From contig NW_027228818.1 in NCBI RefSeq assembly GCF_019399895.1, positions 1-64,000 of the forward strand: a stretch of 64,000 nt of DNA. The letters are read 5' to 3'. The notes beneath the pieces are model-generated. The model saw only the letters and a program-made list of their open reading frames with translations. It did no database searches and was not told the origin of the DNA. The position numbers and the translations under genes are program-made. Origin of the DNA: Cardiocondyla obscurior. Lineage: Eukaryota; Arthropoda; Insecta; Hymenoptera; Formicidae. The first letter of the stretch is position 1; every line of letters begins with the position of its first letter. Below are positions 20,801 through 28,377 of this stretch, in pieces.

Positions 20801-21221
20801 TCGCGTTAGTTCGTGCCGAGCCCCATGTTGTACTCCACGCATTGAAGTCACCCGCCACAATGATCGGTGAGTTCCTGACACGCCTGATGCAAACTGCTAT
20901 GTCGTCCAGCCATTTCTGGTACTCCTCAATTGTACCTGAAGGCGGAAGATAGGTACCGACAATGATAGTTGGCCCCCACCTAGCTGCGACGTAACGTTGT
21001 CCTCGTTCTATCGGGGCACATGAGGGAGTGCCCGGGATCCATCTCCATGTGAGAGCCACCGATCCTAGCTCGTCTCCAGTCCAGCAGGGGTGATTCTTGG
21101 GAACGTAGTTCGGCTCGGCTACTACTGCGAAGATCATCTTCTGCTCCGCCATCGTATGCAGGAGCAGGTCCTGGGCGCCCTTGGAACGCCCGACGTTTGC
21201 CTGAATAAGGCGTAGGGCCAT
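17871..21221 (-). CDS. E4 ORF2: AP endonuclease-reverse transcriptase, 1116 aa, intact
   Basis: This enzyme nicks telomeric repeats and primes reverse transcription of the element RNA on the nick. ATG is at 21219-21221, directly after the position of the expected ORF1 stop (TAAATG). The apurinic-like endonuclease occupies about residues 1-225, with QAN at 8-10, GDFNAWS at 124-130 and SDHRY at 200-204. A linker with SAYWWSD follows (284-290). The RT spans about 430-735, with TAPGPDG (431-437), SIDVSNAFN (562-570), GVPQGSVLGP (620-629) and catalytic YADD (653-656). A C-terminal knuckle C947-X2-C950-X8-H959-X4-C964 follows. I see no RNase H motif. The tail after residue 1000 is low-complexity. 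All key residues are present, so this copy may encode an active enzyme. Confidence 0.95.
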   Translation of the reverse strand: MALRLIQANVGRSKGAQDLLLHTMAEQKMIFAVVAEPNYVPKNHPCWTGDELGSVALTWRWIPGTPSCAPIERGQRYVAARWGPTIIVGTYLPPSGTIEEYQKWLDDIAVCIRRVRNSPIIVAGDFNAWSTTWGSARTNARGRLVEAWAASMDLVLLNRGNTSTCVRPQGESIIDLSWASPAAARIVSGWKVSKDMEHLSDHRYILVSLAPLRSMSYRSREGRRWAVRKLDEDAFQASIAASLFASDLPQEEEDPEIQLQWVTETVTRACDMSMPRVKHRFRRSAYWWSDQIAALRRDAIRTSRKVTRSRDNQDRRAEALATYKEARKTLRTAIRKAKEESWTELIEALDDDPWGRAYKIVCKKLRPMAPPITEVLAPQFLKEVIGKLFPPDTREDGRVHLQSSDLDWNAALEITEEEFLHAAKRGLRGNTAPGPDGLTKAVWRLALKSIQGPIIQLFNSCLRHGAFPLPWKKAKLVLLRKQGKPEDSPSAYRPICLLDEAGKLFERIIVNRLVQHLSKEGTNFSRNQFGFRAGISTVNAITAVRNFTEEHTSQGGVVLATSIDVSNAFNSLPWEVIRAALSRHQVPQYLKDILGSYLHNRYFTFTDHNGKVQERSLQRGVPQGSVLGPFLWNIGYDAVFSSALPPHSKVVCYADDTLILSGGRDWTEARARGEIAASSVLRSVQKLGLYVAHEKTEAIVFSGKTGGPQPPPSSQILVGAARIQIAQNLKYLGLILDHKWSFGPHFKRIGERVREKSTSLRGILPNIGGPSSAARRLYANTVRSIALYAAPVWAEDLAACKKSQKNLEAAFHQVAIRTARAYRTVARPAAALLAGLPPVDITAAEYHRVYKDLQILKSRGITPTAGMKKRLRRRHRVITVGQWKDRLTGLHNFGQRTLSAILPVMEDWVDRCGWKGVTSFWTTQIITGHGCFSSYLHRIGKEASTACHHCDDSIDDAQHTLEVCPAWTEERQVLRNVLGPDLSLPTIIELAVYEDNVWRAFMDFCSAVMRRKTEAERERERHPQSAPSRSNAGGNHRGTGQPSATTSCMTPAQALTPPASTRVLRSRPRPRAPTSRAIGGRSPRNNPPSSQPSAQPGTHNVSLSPLASRPRARTLS

Positions 21222-24058
21222 TTACAGGTATCCGGCCTGCCCCTCCTCCGGGGATCTATCTCCATTGACCCTTCGCCGGATTTACCAGCTAAAGGTCTCT
21301 TGACACGTTGCGGAAGGGGCGGTGGATTGGTGTTGTCCACTTCTGCGACGTCTCTTCTTCCCTTCCGTATTTGGGTCGTGCATTGCACGCTACCAAGTAC
21401 ATGGTTGGCCTTCCTCTTGAGGTCCGAGCAGATGGGGCATTTTGGAGGGGCCCTGCACATCTTGGCAACGTGTCCTTGCTCTCCACAGCGATAACACCTG
21501 CCGGATCTATCAAGTGTCTCTGGACACTTGTCTGCTACGTGCCCCCTCTGCAGGCACTTATAGCATCTGAGGGGGCGTGACTCTAGCAAGTCGACTTTTA
21601 CTTTGGTCCAACCGACCTTTAGTGTATTTCCTTCTGTGGCTTTTTTGGCGGCCACCAAAGGAATACTCATCCACAGGCTTCCCAGTCCACCTGGGAAGCT
21701 TCTTATGCTGCCTGCTTTGATGTCAGAGGCTAAGCAGCCTCCCTTGCTTGCCACGGCACCAATGACCTCGTGGACAGTGAGTGACGGCTCCAGATTCCGC
21801 ACTCGTATCTCCGCCATTTTAATAGGGCGGTTTATCTTAATGCCCTCTCTATTCACCAGAAGTTCCCTTAAGCGGGCAGCCAGGGCATCTGCTTGGGGAC
21901 CGCTGCTCTCTCCTGGAACTTCTAAAAGTAAGGCTCCAGTGGCTGTAAAGCGGGTCTTTATCCCGTCGGTAATCCCTATGTCCGGGAGTTTAATCTTGTC
22001 CCTTGCCTCGGACAGAATTTTGGGCATGTCCTTTTGTGGACATGTTAGCACCACTGCCGACGTTTTCGGGATGCGTCTCCTGTTTCTTCTTTTCCTCTTC
22101 TTCTTAGTCGAGGTGTTGGATGAGGAAGTCTTCTTGCCTTCCACTTTGCCTCTTTTAATCCCAGGAGCTCCTTTAGTGATGGTACCTGGGGCTGAAGTTG
22201 AGGCAACAGGTTTCATTACCTGTTTATTCTTCCTAGCTGCATTCCTGCCGAGGACTTTTGTCCACGGCGTTTCCACAGGGTTGCTAGTCGATCCGCTGCA
22301 CGTTTGCAGATTTTCCGATGGAGCTGGTGGCGCATCCTTCTTCTTCTTAGAAGGCTGAGCCTTGTTATTCTCAAGCGGAGAGACATTTGATGGTCCTTGG
22401 CCTTTGTTCTTCTTCGTCTTCTTAGACTTATCTTCTCTATTTTTCTCTTCGGGAACCGGGTGCTTCTTGGTGTGGTCTCTCAGGCCGGACACCATGGAAG
22501 TGCTTTCTTGGGCTCCGTTGGGAGATACTTGAGGAGAAAGTCGCTCCGTGAGAGTGGACATCATGTCCCTCATTTGGGCCTGCATCATTTTGGCAAACAC
22601 CGCTAGCTTGCCATCAATAAGTTCTTCTAGGCCTTTATCCTTATTGGCCGCTTTGCGACGAAGAGTTGTATTCTTGCTCTTCAGAGTTTCTTCGTCGTCG
22701 TCGGTAAGTATCCGCGATTTGCCTTGTACGGGCGGCCTAATCGCCGGTGGCCACTCCTCCCGGGGTGGAAGCGTCACAGACGGAGGGGCTGGAACATGGC
22801 TTGATTCAGCTCCAGTATCCATCTCCATAGGTTCGTCCCTAACTTGATTGTTCCCAGATAAGGGAGACGTCATCGCAGTAGAGCGGACTCTGTCTAATTC
22901 TTCGCGTAGTTGCCTAACCTCGGCCCTTAACTGCTCGACCTCTTGAGCATCCGTGCTTTGCATTGGCAACACCTTACGCGTCATTGCGTCCGCGTTTATT
23001 TCTATCTTAAGGGCGGCTTCCCTTAAGATGCGTACAAAGCCGCCCTTTAAGTTGCTGGATTTTACAGCAACCTCCTCTATCTTCTTAGCTGTTTGCAGGA
23101 TCTCTGCCGCCATGGCCTGTACTGGCAAACCGGCAGACTCCTGCTCTATCCTCTCTGCCATCTGGGAACGACGTTTCCCCTTATAGTCGGATGGGTCGTA
23201 TCCGCCCTCCGCAATTTGCTTCATAAGCCTAATCTCGTCCTTGATAGATTCAAGCTCCTTAGTCTTTTCTTTGATGGCAAGAATTTCAACGCCTTTCCCA
23301 GTTACTATTGGGCGTCCACGTTTCTTCTTCTTTCCTTCGAGCATGTCTTCGAAGAAATTCTCCTCCGAGGAAGAGAGAGAACGGTCCGTGCGCGCCGTCA
23401 CACGGCGGGCTTTAGCGTCAACTTCGCGATTTCTTCTTCTGGATCTCTTAGACGCTCCAGACGCAGTAGTGCGAATAGAGACGTCCGTGGCGTCAGATGA
23501 ATCCAAATTGATGACGTCCGTGTCTCTGTTTTCGTCCATGCTTGCGTCTTCCACTGAAGATTGTTGCGGCGCGCTACGAGCATCATCCTCCGTTGCTGTT
23601 GTTGGGCAGGTTTCCGTCAGCGCAGTTGGCGGAGGAGAACCTGCACTTGGTCGAATAGTGCCAAAAACACCCGTTGATGTCGACGGCTGGTTCTTCTTAG
23701 TTGCCGCGCTGGGTCTTGTCCTACTCTTAGGACCAACCTTCCTTCTTGCTTTCTTGACGACTTCCATTCCAATAAGTCGTGGAAGCTTCAGAAATTCTCC
23801 ATCGGTGTCCGTGCATGGAGCGGCTCTTCTGTTCGTTTCTCCCTCTGAGAGAGAAAGACCTCGATCCTCCTGGTCAGATCGAGCTTCATTTGTCGCAGGC
23901 GCATTGTCCACCAGCGCCCCTGCGGGGCAAGCGCTGGATCGCCCGTCGTTGGATGACGACATGGCAGGAGCCGGGACGGTACTCCCACCACGCCGGTCCC
24001 TGAGGGTCCGAATCCTCTGGGGCTGTAGAACTTCCTTCTTTTGGTCTGACATCTTCAT
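21134..24058 (-). pseudogene. E4 ORF1: Gag-like protein with one frameshift at the C-terminal end
   Basis: Start ATG 24056-24058 (MKMSDQKK). The layout is as in E3: acidic/basic N-terminus, the block NLKGGFVRILREAALKIE, a probable coiled coil (VEQLRAEVRQLREELD), the SAVVLTCPQKDM core, and three knuckles (two CX2CX4HX4C, then CX2CX8HX6C). A run of five G in E3 is four here (21250-21253). The last dozen codons and the normal stop at 21222-21224 are therefore missed, and the frame runs on to 21134 inside ORF2. The protein body is intact. The loss would uncouple the stop from the ORF2 start in this copy, unless it is a sequencing error in a homopolymer. Confidence 0.88.
21240..21253 (-). promoter_or_regulatory. 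GGAGG-loop hairpin before the ORF1 stop, E4
   Basis: The sense RNA is CCCC-GGAGGA-GGGG. The single-base deletion that shifts ORF1 lies in the first strand of this stem, yet four pairs remain. Confidence 0.5.
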
Positions 24059-24988
24059 GTTGTATCAAGGGTTGGTTTGTGTAGGGTTTTCCTTCCCCTA
24101 GGCCGATTGGGTGCCCGCCCTGCCGACTCCGACCTAGCCGCTTCCTTCTTTCTTCCAGAGACACGCCGCGAGCCCCGCCTCGGAATACGTCCGAGCGGCC
24201 CCGCGGCGGTCAAAACCTCCTCCCCGGGGTGACCAGGCCCACCTCGGAAACTTCCGAGCGGCCCGAAACACCCCCTACGTCATCCCTGGGGTGCCCAGCC
24301 CGCAGGCCGGAACACCCTACGCCCCCGGAGACCGTGGGGTCACACCCCCGGTGTGCAACTCCGGTGCGTATACTCGTACCCGCCCCAGGAACGCACCACG
24401 TACGCCCCGGAAACGGGTAGAGGTAATCCCTAACCTCGGCTGCGGGAGCACCCGCGTGCAATGCCTCAGAAAGGGATCTTCTCCCCTTGAACGGGAGGCC
24501 CCTACCCAACCCCGGGTGGCATGGCGGGAAACCAATTCCCCTGCGGCCCCAGCCGGCCGGGATTTGCATTCCGGGTTACCTTCCCTTACCACCTTGGGGG
24601 GAATAAAACCCACCCTCTCGGCGAAGTGGTCGCCGGGCTCAGGCACCTCGGGACCGCCAAGTCCCGTACCACAGATCTACACCGTCCTAATAAAGGGACG
24701 GCCTCTGTGGCCCCTGAGGTTGCCAGGAGGAAGTCAGAAGACCTCCCCTCACGACCCTGACAAGCCGGGCGTTTGTATTCCGGGTCGCCATCCCTTACCA
24801 CCTTGGGGGGAATAATACCCACCCTCTCGGCGAAGTGGTCGCCGGGCTCAGGAACCCTCGGGAACGCCAAGTCCCGAACCACAGATCTACACCGTCCTAA
24901 TAAAGGGACGGCCTCTGTGGCCCCTGAGGGTGTACCTCCCCCGGCTCGAGTACGTGATGTACTCGGAGTGCAATGCCAGGAAGGTACT
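24059..24988 (-). other. E4 5' UTR, long type
   Basis: It carries the palindrome CTCGGA-ATACG-TCCGAG near 24180 and a second copy near 24244. Two modules of about 210 bases start near 24560, each with a CCGTCC/GGACGG hairpin and an 8-base loop. It is nearly identical to the 5' UTRs of E1, E3, E6 and E10. Confidence 0.75.
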
Positions 24989-25120
24989 GTGCGCTCTTAG
25001 TAGGATCGAACCTCCCCGCCGGGCCCTCCCCGGGACTAAGTCCCAGGTACTGCCCCAGCGGATCGTTGATTCGATCCCTTAAGCCCTCTCACCACGACAA
25101 GGTGGCGCACAACGAGAGGG
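24989..25120 (-). ncRNA. HDV-like self-cleaving ribozyme candidate, E4 5' end
   Basis: P1 is CCCUCUC/GAGAGGG (25114-25120 with 25084-25090). P2 is GUGCGC/GCGCAC (25105-25110 with 24989-24994). P3 is ACC/GGU with the loop UUGUCGU. P4 is GGAUCGAA/UUCGAUCC (25070-25077 with 25003-25010). J4/2 is CUAAGA (24995-25000). The P1.1 candidate is a C-G plus U-U pair instead of the usual two G-C pairs. Base 25120 is both the P1 start and the element end. Confidence 0.78.
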
Positions 25121-25134
25121 AACCTAACCTAACC
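25121..25134 (-). repeat. Telomeric TTAGG repeat tract between E4 and E5
   Basis: The plus strand reads AACCTAACCTAACC. Confidence 0.95.
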
Positions 25135-25154
25135 TTTTTTTTTTTTTTTTTTTT

Positions 25155-25260
25155 AACGTGAGGAAATCCTTTTACGGATACCCCCGGTTTGAACTCCGGG
25201 GGTTATGTGGGACTCAGGTCTTATGCAGACATGCAGCCTAATACCCACTAAAACCTCACG
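25155..25260 (-). ncRNA. E5 3'-terminal RNA structure next to poly(A)
   Basis: CGTGAGG (25157-25163) pairs with CCTCACG (25254-25260). The core blocks are conserved as in E2. Confidence 0.75.
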
Positions 25261-25648
25261 AGTGGCCTAGCGCAGGCAGTGATAGGCGAACGGCACGGGA
25301 GGCGTGAAAACATTACAAACGCCGCGCCGCCGCCCACCGCCGAGACCCCCAGGTGTAAGGGGGTCACTGCCTGGCCGAGGGCTCCTCCTTAGAGGCTAAG
25401 GAGGCCCCCCGGCGCCCGGTCTTTTGACTTGACCGGGCCACCACACTGTATTTTGACGAGAAGGGACCACCGCCTTCTCGCCAGCCCACAAGTGGGCAGG
25501 GGGCAGTAGGTGGTTCCCAGCCACCTGATACCGCCCTCCGCACCAAGAAGCACGGCTGACACCACCGGAAAGACGGAACAACCCTCACCCTTACGGGAGC
25601 TATTGGGTTGCCCGTCCCCCGGGGCGCCAGCACGTACTCTCCTTCCTC

Positions 25649-25796
25649 AGCCCTGAAAAGGGCTGTTAAGTGGAGGGCCCCCTACAGGGGGGCTAACTCC
25701 GAGTGGCCCTGAAAAGGGCCGTATTTCTCCGCCTAACTACATGGCCCTGAAAAGGGCCGTGTTTCTCCGCCTAACTACTTGGCCCTAAAAAGGGCC
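25649..25796 (-). repeat. Four hairpin repeats in E5 3' UTR, the last three at 38-bp spacing
   Basis: Stems of six pairs with A-rich loops occur at 25649-25664, 25705-25720, 25743-25758 and 25781-25796 (GGCCCT-GAAA-AGGGCC type). The last three are exactly 38 bases apart, with TTTCTCCGCCTAACTAC between them. They follow the ORF2 stop. Confidence 0.7.
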
Positions 25797-25862
25797 ATTT
25801 CTCAACTCCTCACTAGGGGGGGTTAGGGTTGATCCTTAGACCGAACCCGCCCCCCCGTTTCC

Positions 25863-27157
25863 TCACCAGCGGCGTAAGTGCGCCGGGATGCCCCTATGTC
25901 TGCGCCTAATCGGCGCTTGTTGAGGCCCTCTTTGGGAGTTCGATGGGGCTATCTCCCCCCGACGAACTCTTTCATTTTCCTCCTTCTGTGAGATTACTGT
26001 GTCACAGAAGGAGGCAAATCTCTTTCGACCTTTCCCCTCCACAATAGCATTAATTACTACCGGAAGGGAGAGGTCAACCCCTATGACTGCGATCAGTTCG
26101 CGTCTGGCTTCTTCAAAGGCCGGGCACTCGGCGAGAGTGTGATCCGCCGAGTCCCGGTCTGCACCGCATTCCCAACAACGGGGAGACTGCTCCCTACCAA
26201 TGCGGCACAGGTAATCACCGAAGGCACCATGTCCGGTGATTACCTGTGCCGCACGGAATCCAAGTCTGCCGGCCACATCGTCGAGCCAGTCCTCCAGACA
26301 GGGACGAACCGCCAATATCACTCGATGTCCGGGCGCGTCTGCAGTCGTCTGCTGCAATCGCTCACTCCAACTCTTCAGAGCTTCCTTCCTGCTGAGGTTC
26401 TTCATCCTTGCCTTTATGGCAGGTGTAAGTTGATCCCCCCTGCTTCTAATATTGCCTACCCACTCGTAACGCCGGGCGTGGGCCAAAGCCTCCAAGTCCA
26501 AAGGCATCACCCCGGCAATCAATGACGCCGCATCGCAAGCTGTCGTACGGTATACACGACCAACTCTGACTGCAAGAGCACGTTCTATGCGGCGTAGGAA
26601 CATCTTTGACCTCGTGGTGAGGTCCTTGGCCCATATAGGCGCTCCATAGAGTGCCGCCGAACGAATAGCGGCAGCATATAGTCGACGTACCGGCCAACTC
26701 GGTCCCCCAAGGTTGGGCATAAGACGTCCCAAGGCAGCGGCCATTTTTCCAACCCTTGGGGCCAAACGAGCATGATGCTCGTTAAACCTCCACTGCCCGT
26801 CCAGGGTGAGGCCCAAATATTTGACAAATGAGCCCACCCGGACGGGTGTGTTACAAACGTTGATACTTAACTCGGGTGGGCGGGTTCGCGAAGGATGGAA
26901 GAAGATTGCTTCCAAAGGAGACGGATATGGTGAATGTCCTTTTGGTCGCGCCTTCTTCTGCTTAAACGAAGCCGGTCCTGGCTTGTCGTAATCCTGCGCA
27001 GACGCATATTCTTCTACCACCCCTGCGGAGCAAGTGGTAGGTGGCCCATCATTTGATGACGACGGGAGGGGCTGGGACAGCACCCCTCGCGCCGGTTCCT
27101 GAGAGTCCGTTCTCTCTGGGACTGTAAGTTTACATTTTCTTGAGCCGACATTTCCAT
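25863..27157 (-). pseudogene. E5 ORF1-ORF2 fusion remnant
   Basis: The normal ORF1 start is ATG 27155-27157 (MEMSAQEN). Compared with E9, a net four-base loss near 27070-27095 shifts the frame soon after, and reading from this ATG stops early. In the shifted frame the ORF1 text resumes (SSSNDGPP, CSAG, PGPAS, SPYPSPL). It then joins in frame at PLEAIFFH to the ORF2 region just after the RT palm (VKYLGLTLDGQW). It continues through the thumb (RRLYAAAIRSAALYGAPIWAKDL), the HGAFGDYLCRIG block and the CWEC knuckle to the ORF2 stop at 25863-25865. The long open frame begins without an ATG, so expression is doubtful. Confidence 0.8.
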
Positions 27158-27804
27158 AGCAAATCAAGAATGATTTGTTTAGGGTTTACTCCCCTAGGCC
27201 GGTGGGGTGCCAACCCTAACGACCCCGGCCGACTCCATAGCCACGGCGCGTGAGCCCCGCCTCGGAATATGTCCGAGCGGCCCCACGCCTGTCTCACCGC
27301 TCTGACTGAGCGGGAGAGGGAAGGGAAGGGAAAGGAAAGGAAAAGGAAAACACCCCCAACCCCCCAAACCCCCCAACCCCCCAACCAACCGCCGGAAGAG
27401 GAACTAATCCTCCTATCGACCCCGGCAGGCCGGGCGTTTGAATTCCGGGTCGCCATCCCTTACCACCTTGGGGGGAATATAACCCACCCTCTCGGCAAAG
27501 TGGTTGCCGGGCTCAGGTACCTCGGGACCGCCGATTCCCGTACCACAGACCTACACCGACCTAATAAAGGGTCGGCATCTGTGGCCCCTGAGGTTGCCAG
27601 GAGGAAGTCAGAAGACTTCCCCTCACGACCCTGGCAAGCCGGGCGTTTGGATTCCGGGTCGCCATCCCTTACCACCTTGGGAAGGAATAAACCTCCCCTC
27701 TCGGCAAAGTGGTTGCCGGGCTCGGGTACCTCGGGACCGCCAAGTCCCGTACCACAGACCTACACCGACCTAATAAAGGGTCGGCATCTGTGGCCCCTGA
27801 GGGA
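27158..27804 (-). other. E5 5' UTR, short type with G-rich tract
   Basis: It contains the palindrome CTCGGA-ATATG-TCCGAG near 27261, a purine-rich stretch and four C-runs (27353-27382), G-runs in sense. Two tandem modules from about 27422 carry CCGACC/GGTCGG hairpins. It ends after CCCCTGAGGG, like E2, without the ribozyme-like segment. Confidence 0.75.
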
Positions 27805-27896
27805 AACCTAACCTAACCTAACCTAACCTAACCTAACCTAACCTAACCTAACCTAACCTAACCTAACCTAACCTAACCTAACCTAACCTAACCTAA

Positions 27897-27898
<2 letters not shown>
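27805..27898 (-). repeat. Longest telomeric TTAGG tract in the window (94 bp)
   Basis: About 19 perfect CCTAA units on plus lie between the E5 5' end and the E6 poly(T). No variant unit is visible. This is direct evidence that the host telomere repeat is TTAGG. Confidence 0.97.
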
Positions 27899-27926
<28 letters not shown>

Positions 27927-27929
<3 letters not shown>

Positions 27930-28038
27930 GTGGGGGAATGCACTCTTTACACATACCCTCTCCCCTGGGGAAGGAGAGGGGTATGTCGGGCTCAGGTCTT
28001 ATGCCGCGAGGCTGCCCACTACCGACTAAACCCCCACT
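27927..28038 (-). ncRNA. E6 3'-terminal RNA structure next to poly(A)
   Basis: AGTGGGGG (27929-27936) pairs with CCCCCACT (28031-28038). The inner hairpin is ACCCTCTCC/GGAGAGGGGT. A second strong hairpin follows further in (GGGGAGGTTGAG/CTCAACCTCCCC, about 28068-28110). Confidence 0.78.
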
Positions 28039-28377
28039 TTTGCCCGCATATGGTGCCGTGACTGATGGGGAGGTTGAGGAATCACGTGCGTATACTTCTC
28101 AACCTCCCCGGCACCGACCCACCCGATGACTTGGGTGGGTCCCCCGCGCTGCCGCTCATTGGACTTAGAGCGGCAGGGCCCGCATTTGTGTGGCGGGCCG
28201 GCTTCTCTAAAATAGTCGCGTCTGGCTTGCGACTAACTATCTTCTTTGAAGGCGAGACTGGGAGAGGCTCCCCAGCCTCTTAATATTTCCTGGCCTCGCT
28301 CTTCTTGAGGCGAGGGAGAGACGCCCTCCCGCTGAGTTATAACTTGGCGGGGGGAAGACTCGTCCCCCGCCTTACTG

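Larger units (their letters stand above)
17498..25120 (-). mobile_element. E4: SART-like telomeric non-LTR retrotransposon, nearly intact
   Basis: This is a full-length unit of 7.6 kb with a 22-base poly(T) (17498-17519), intact ORF2, ORF1 with a single frameshift near its end, a long-type 5' UTR and an intact ribozyme-like 5' end. It is the same family as E3. Confidence 0.94.
25135..27804 (-). mobile_element. E5: internally deleted telomeric retrotransposon (2.7 kb)
   Basis: The unit has a 20-base poly(T) (25135-25154), a full 3' UTR and a short-type 5' UTR like that of E2. Only the first codons of ORF1 and the last third of ORF2 lie between them; the bulk of ORF1, the endonuclease and the RT are missing. 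It keeps both UTRs, so it could be mobilised by a related full-length element. Its 5' end stops at the same base of the 5' UTR as E2. Confidence 0.88.

Noticed and set aside
25863..27167. E5 434-codon frame as a normal gene starting near 27167.
   Set aside because: The codon there is TTG, not ATG. The natural ORF1 start at 27155-27157 is in another frame, so it is listed as a broken fusion.
27805..27898. Perfect short tandem repeat as a CRISPR array or artefact.
   Set aside because: The unit is 5 bases without spacers, and the unit is the insect telomere repeat.
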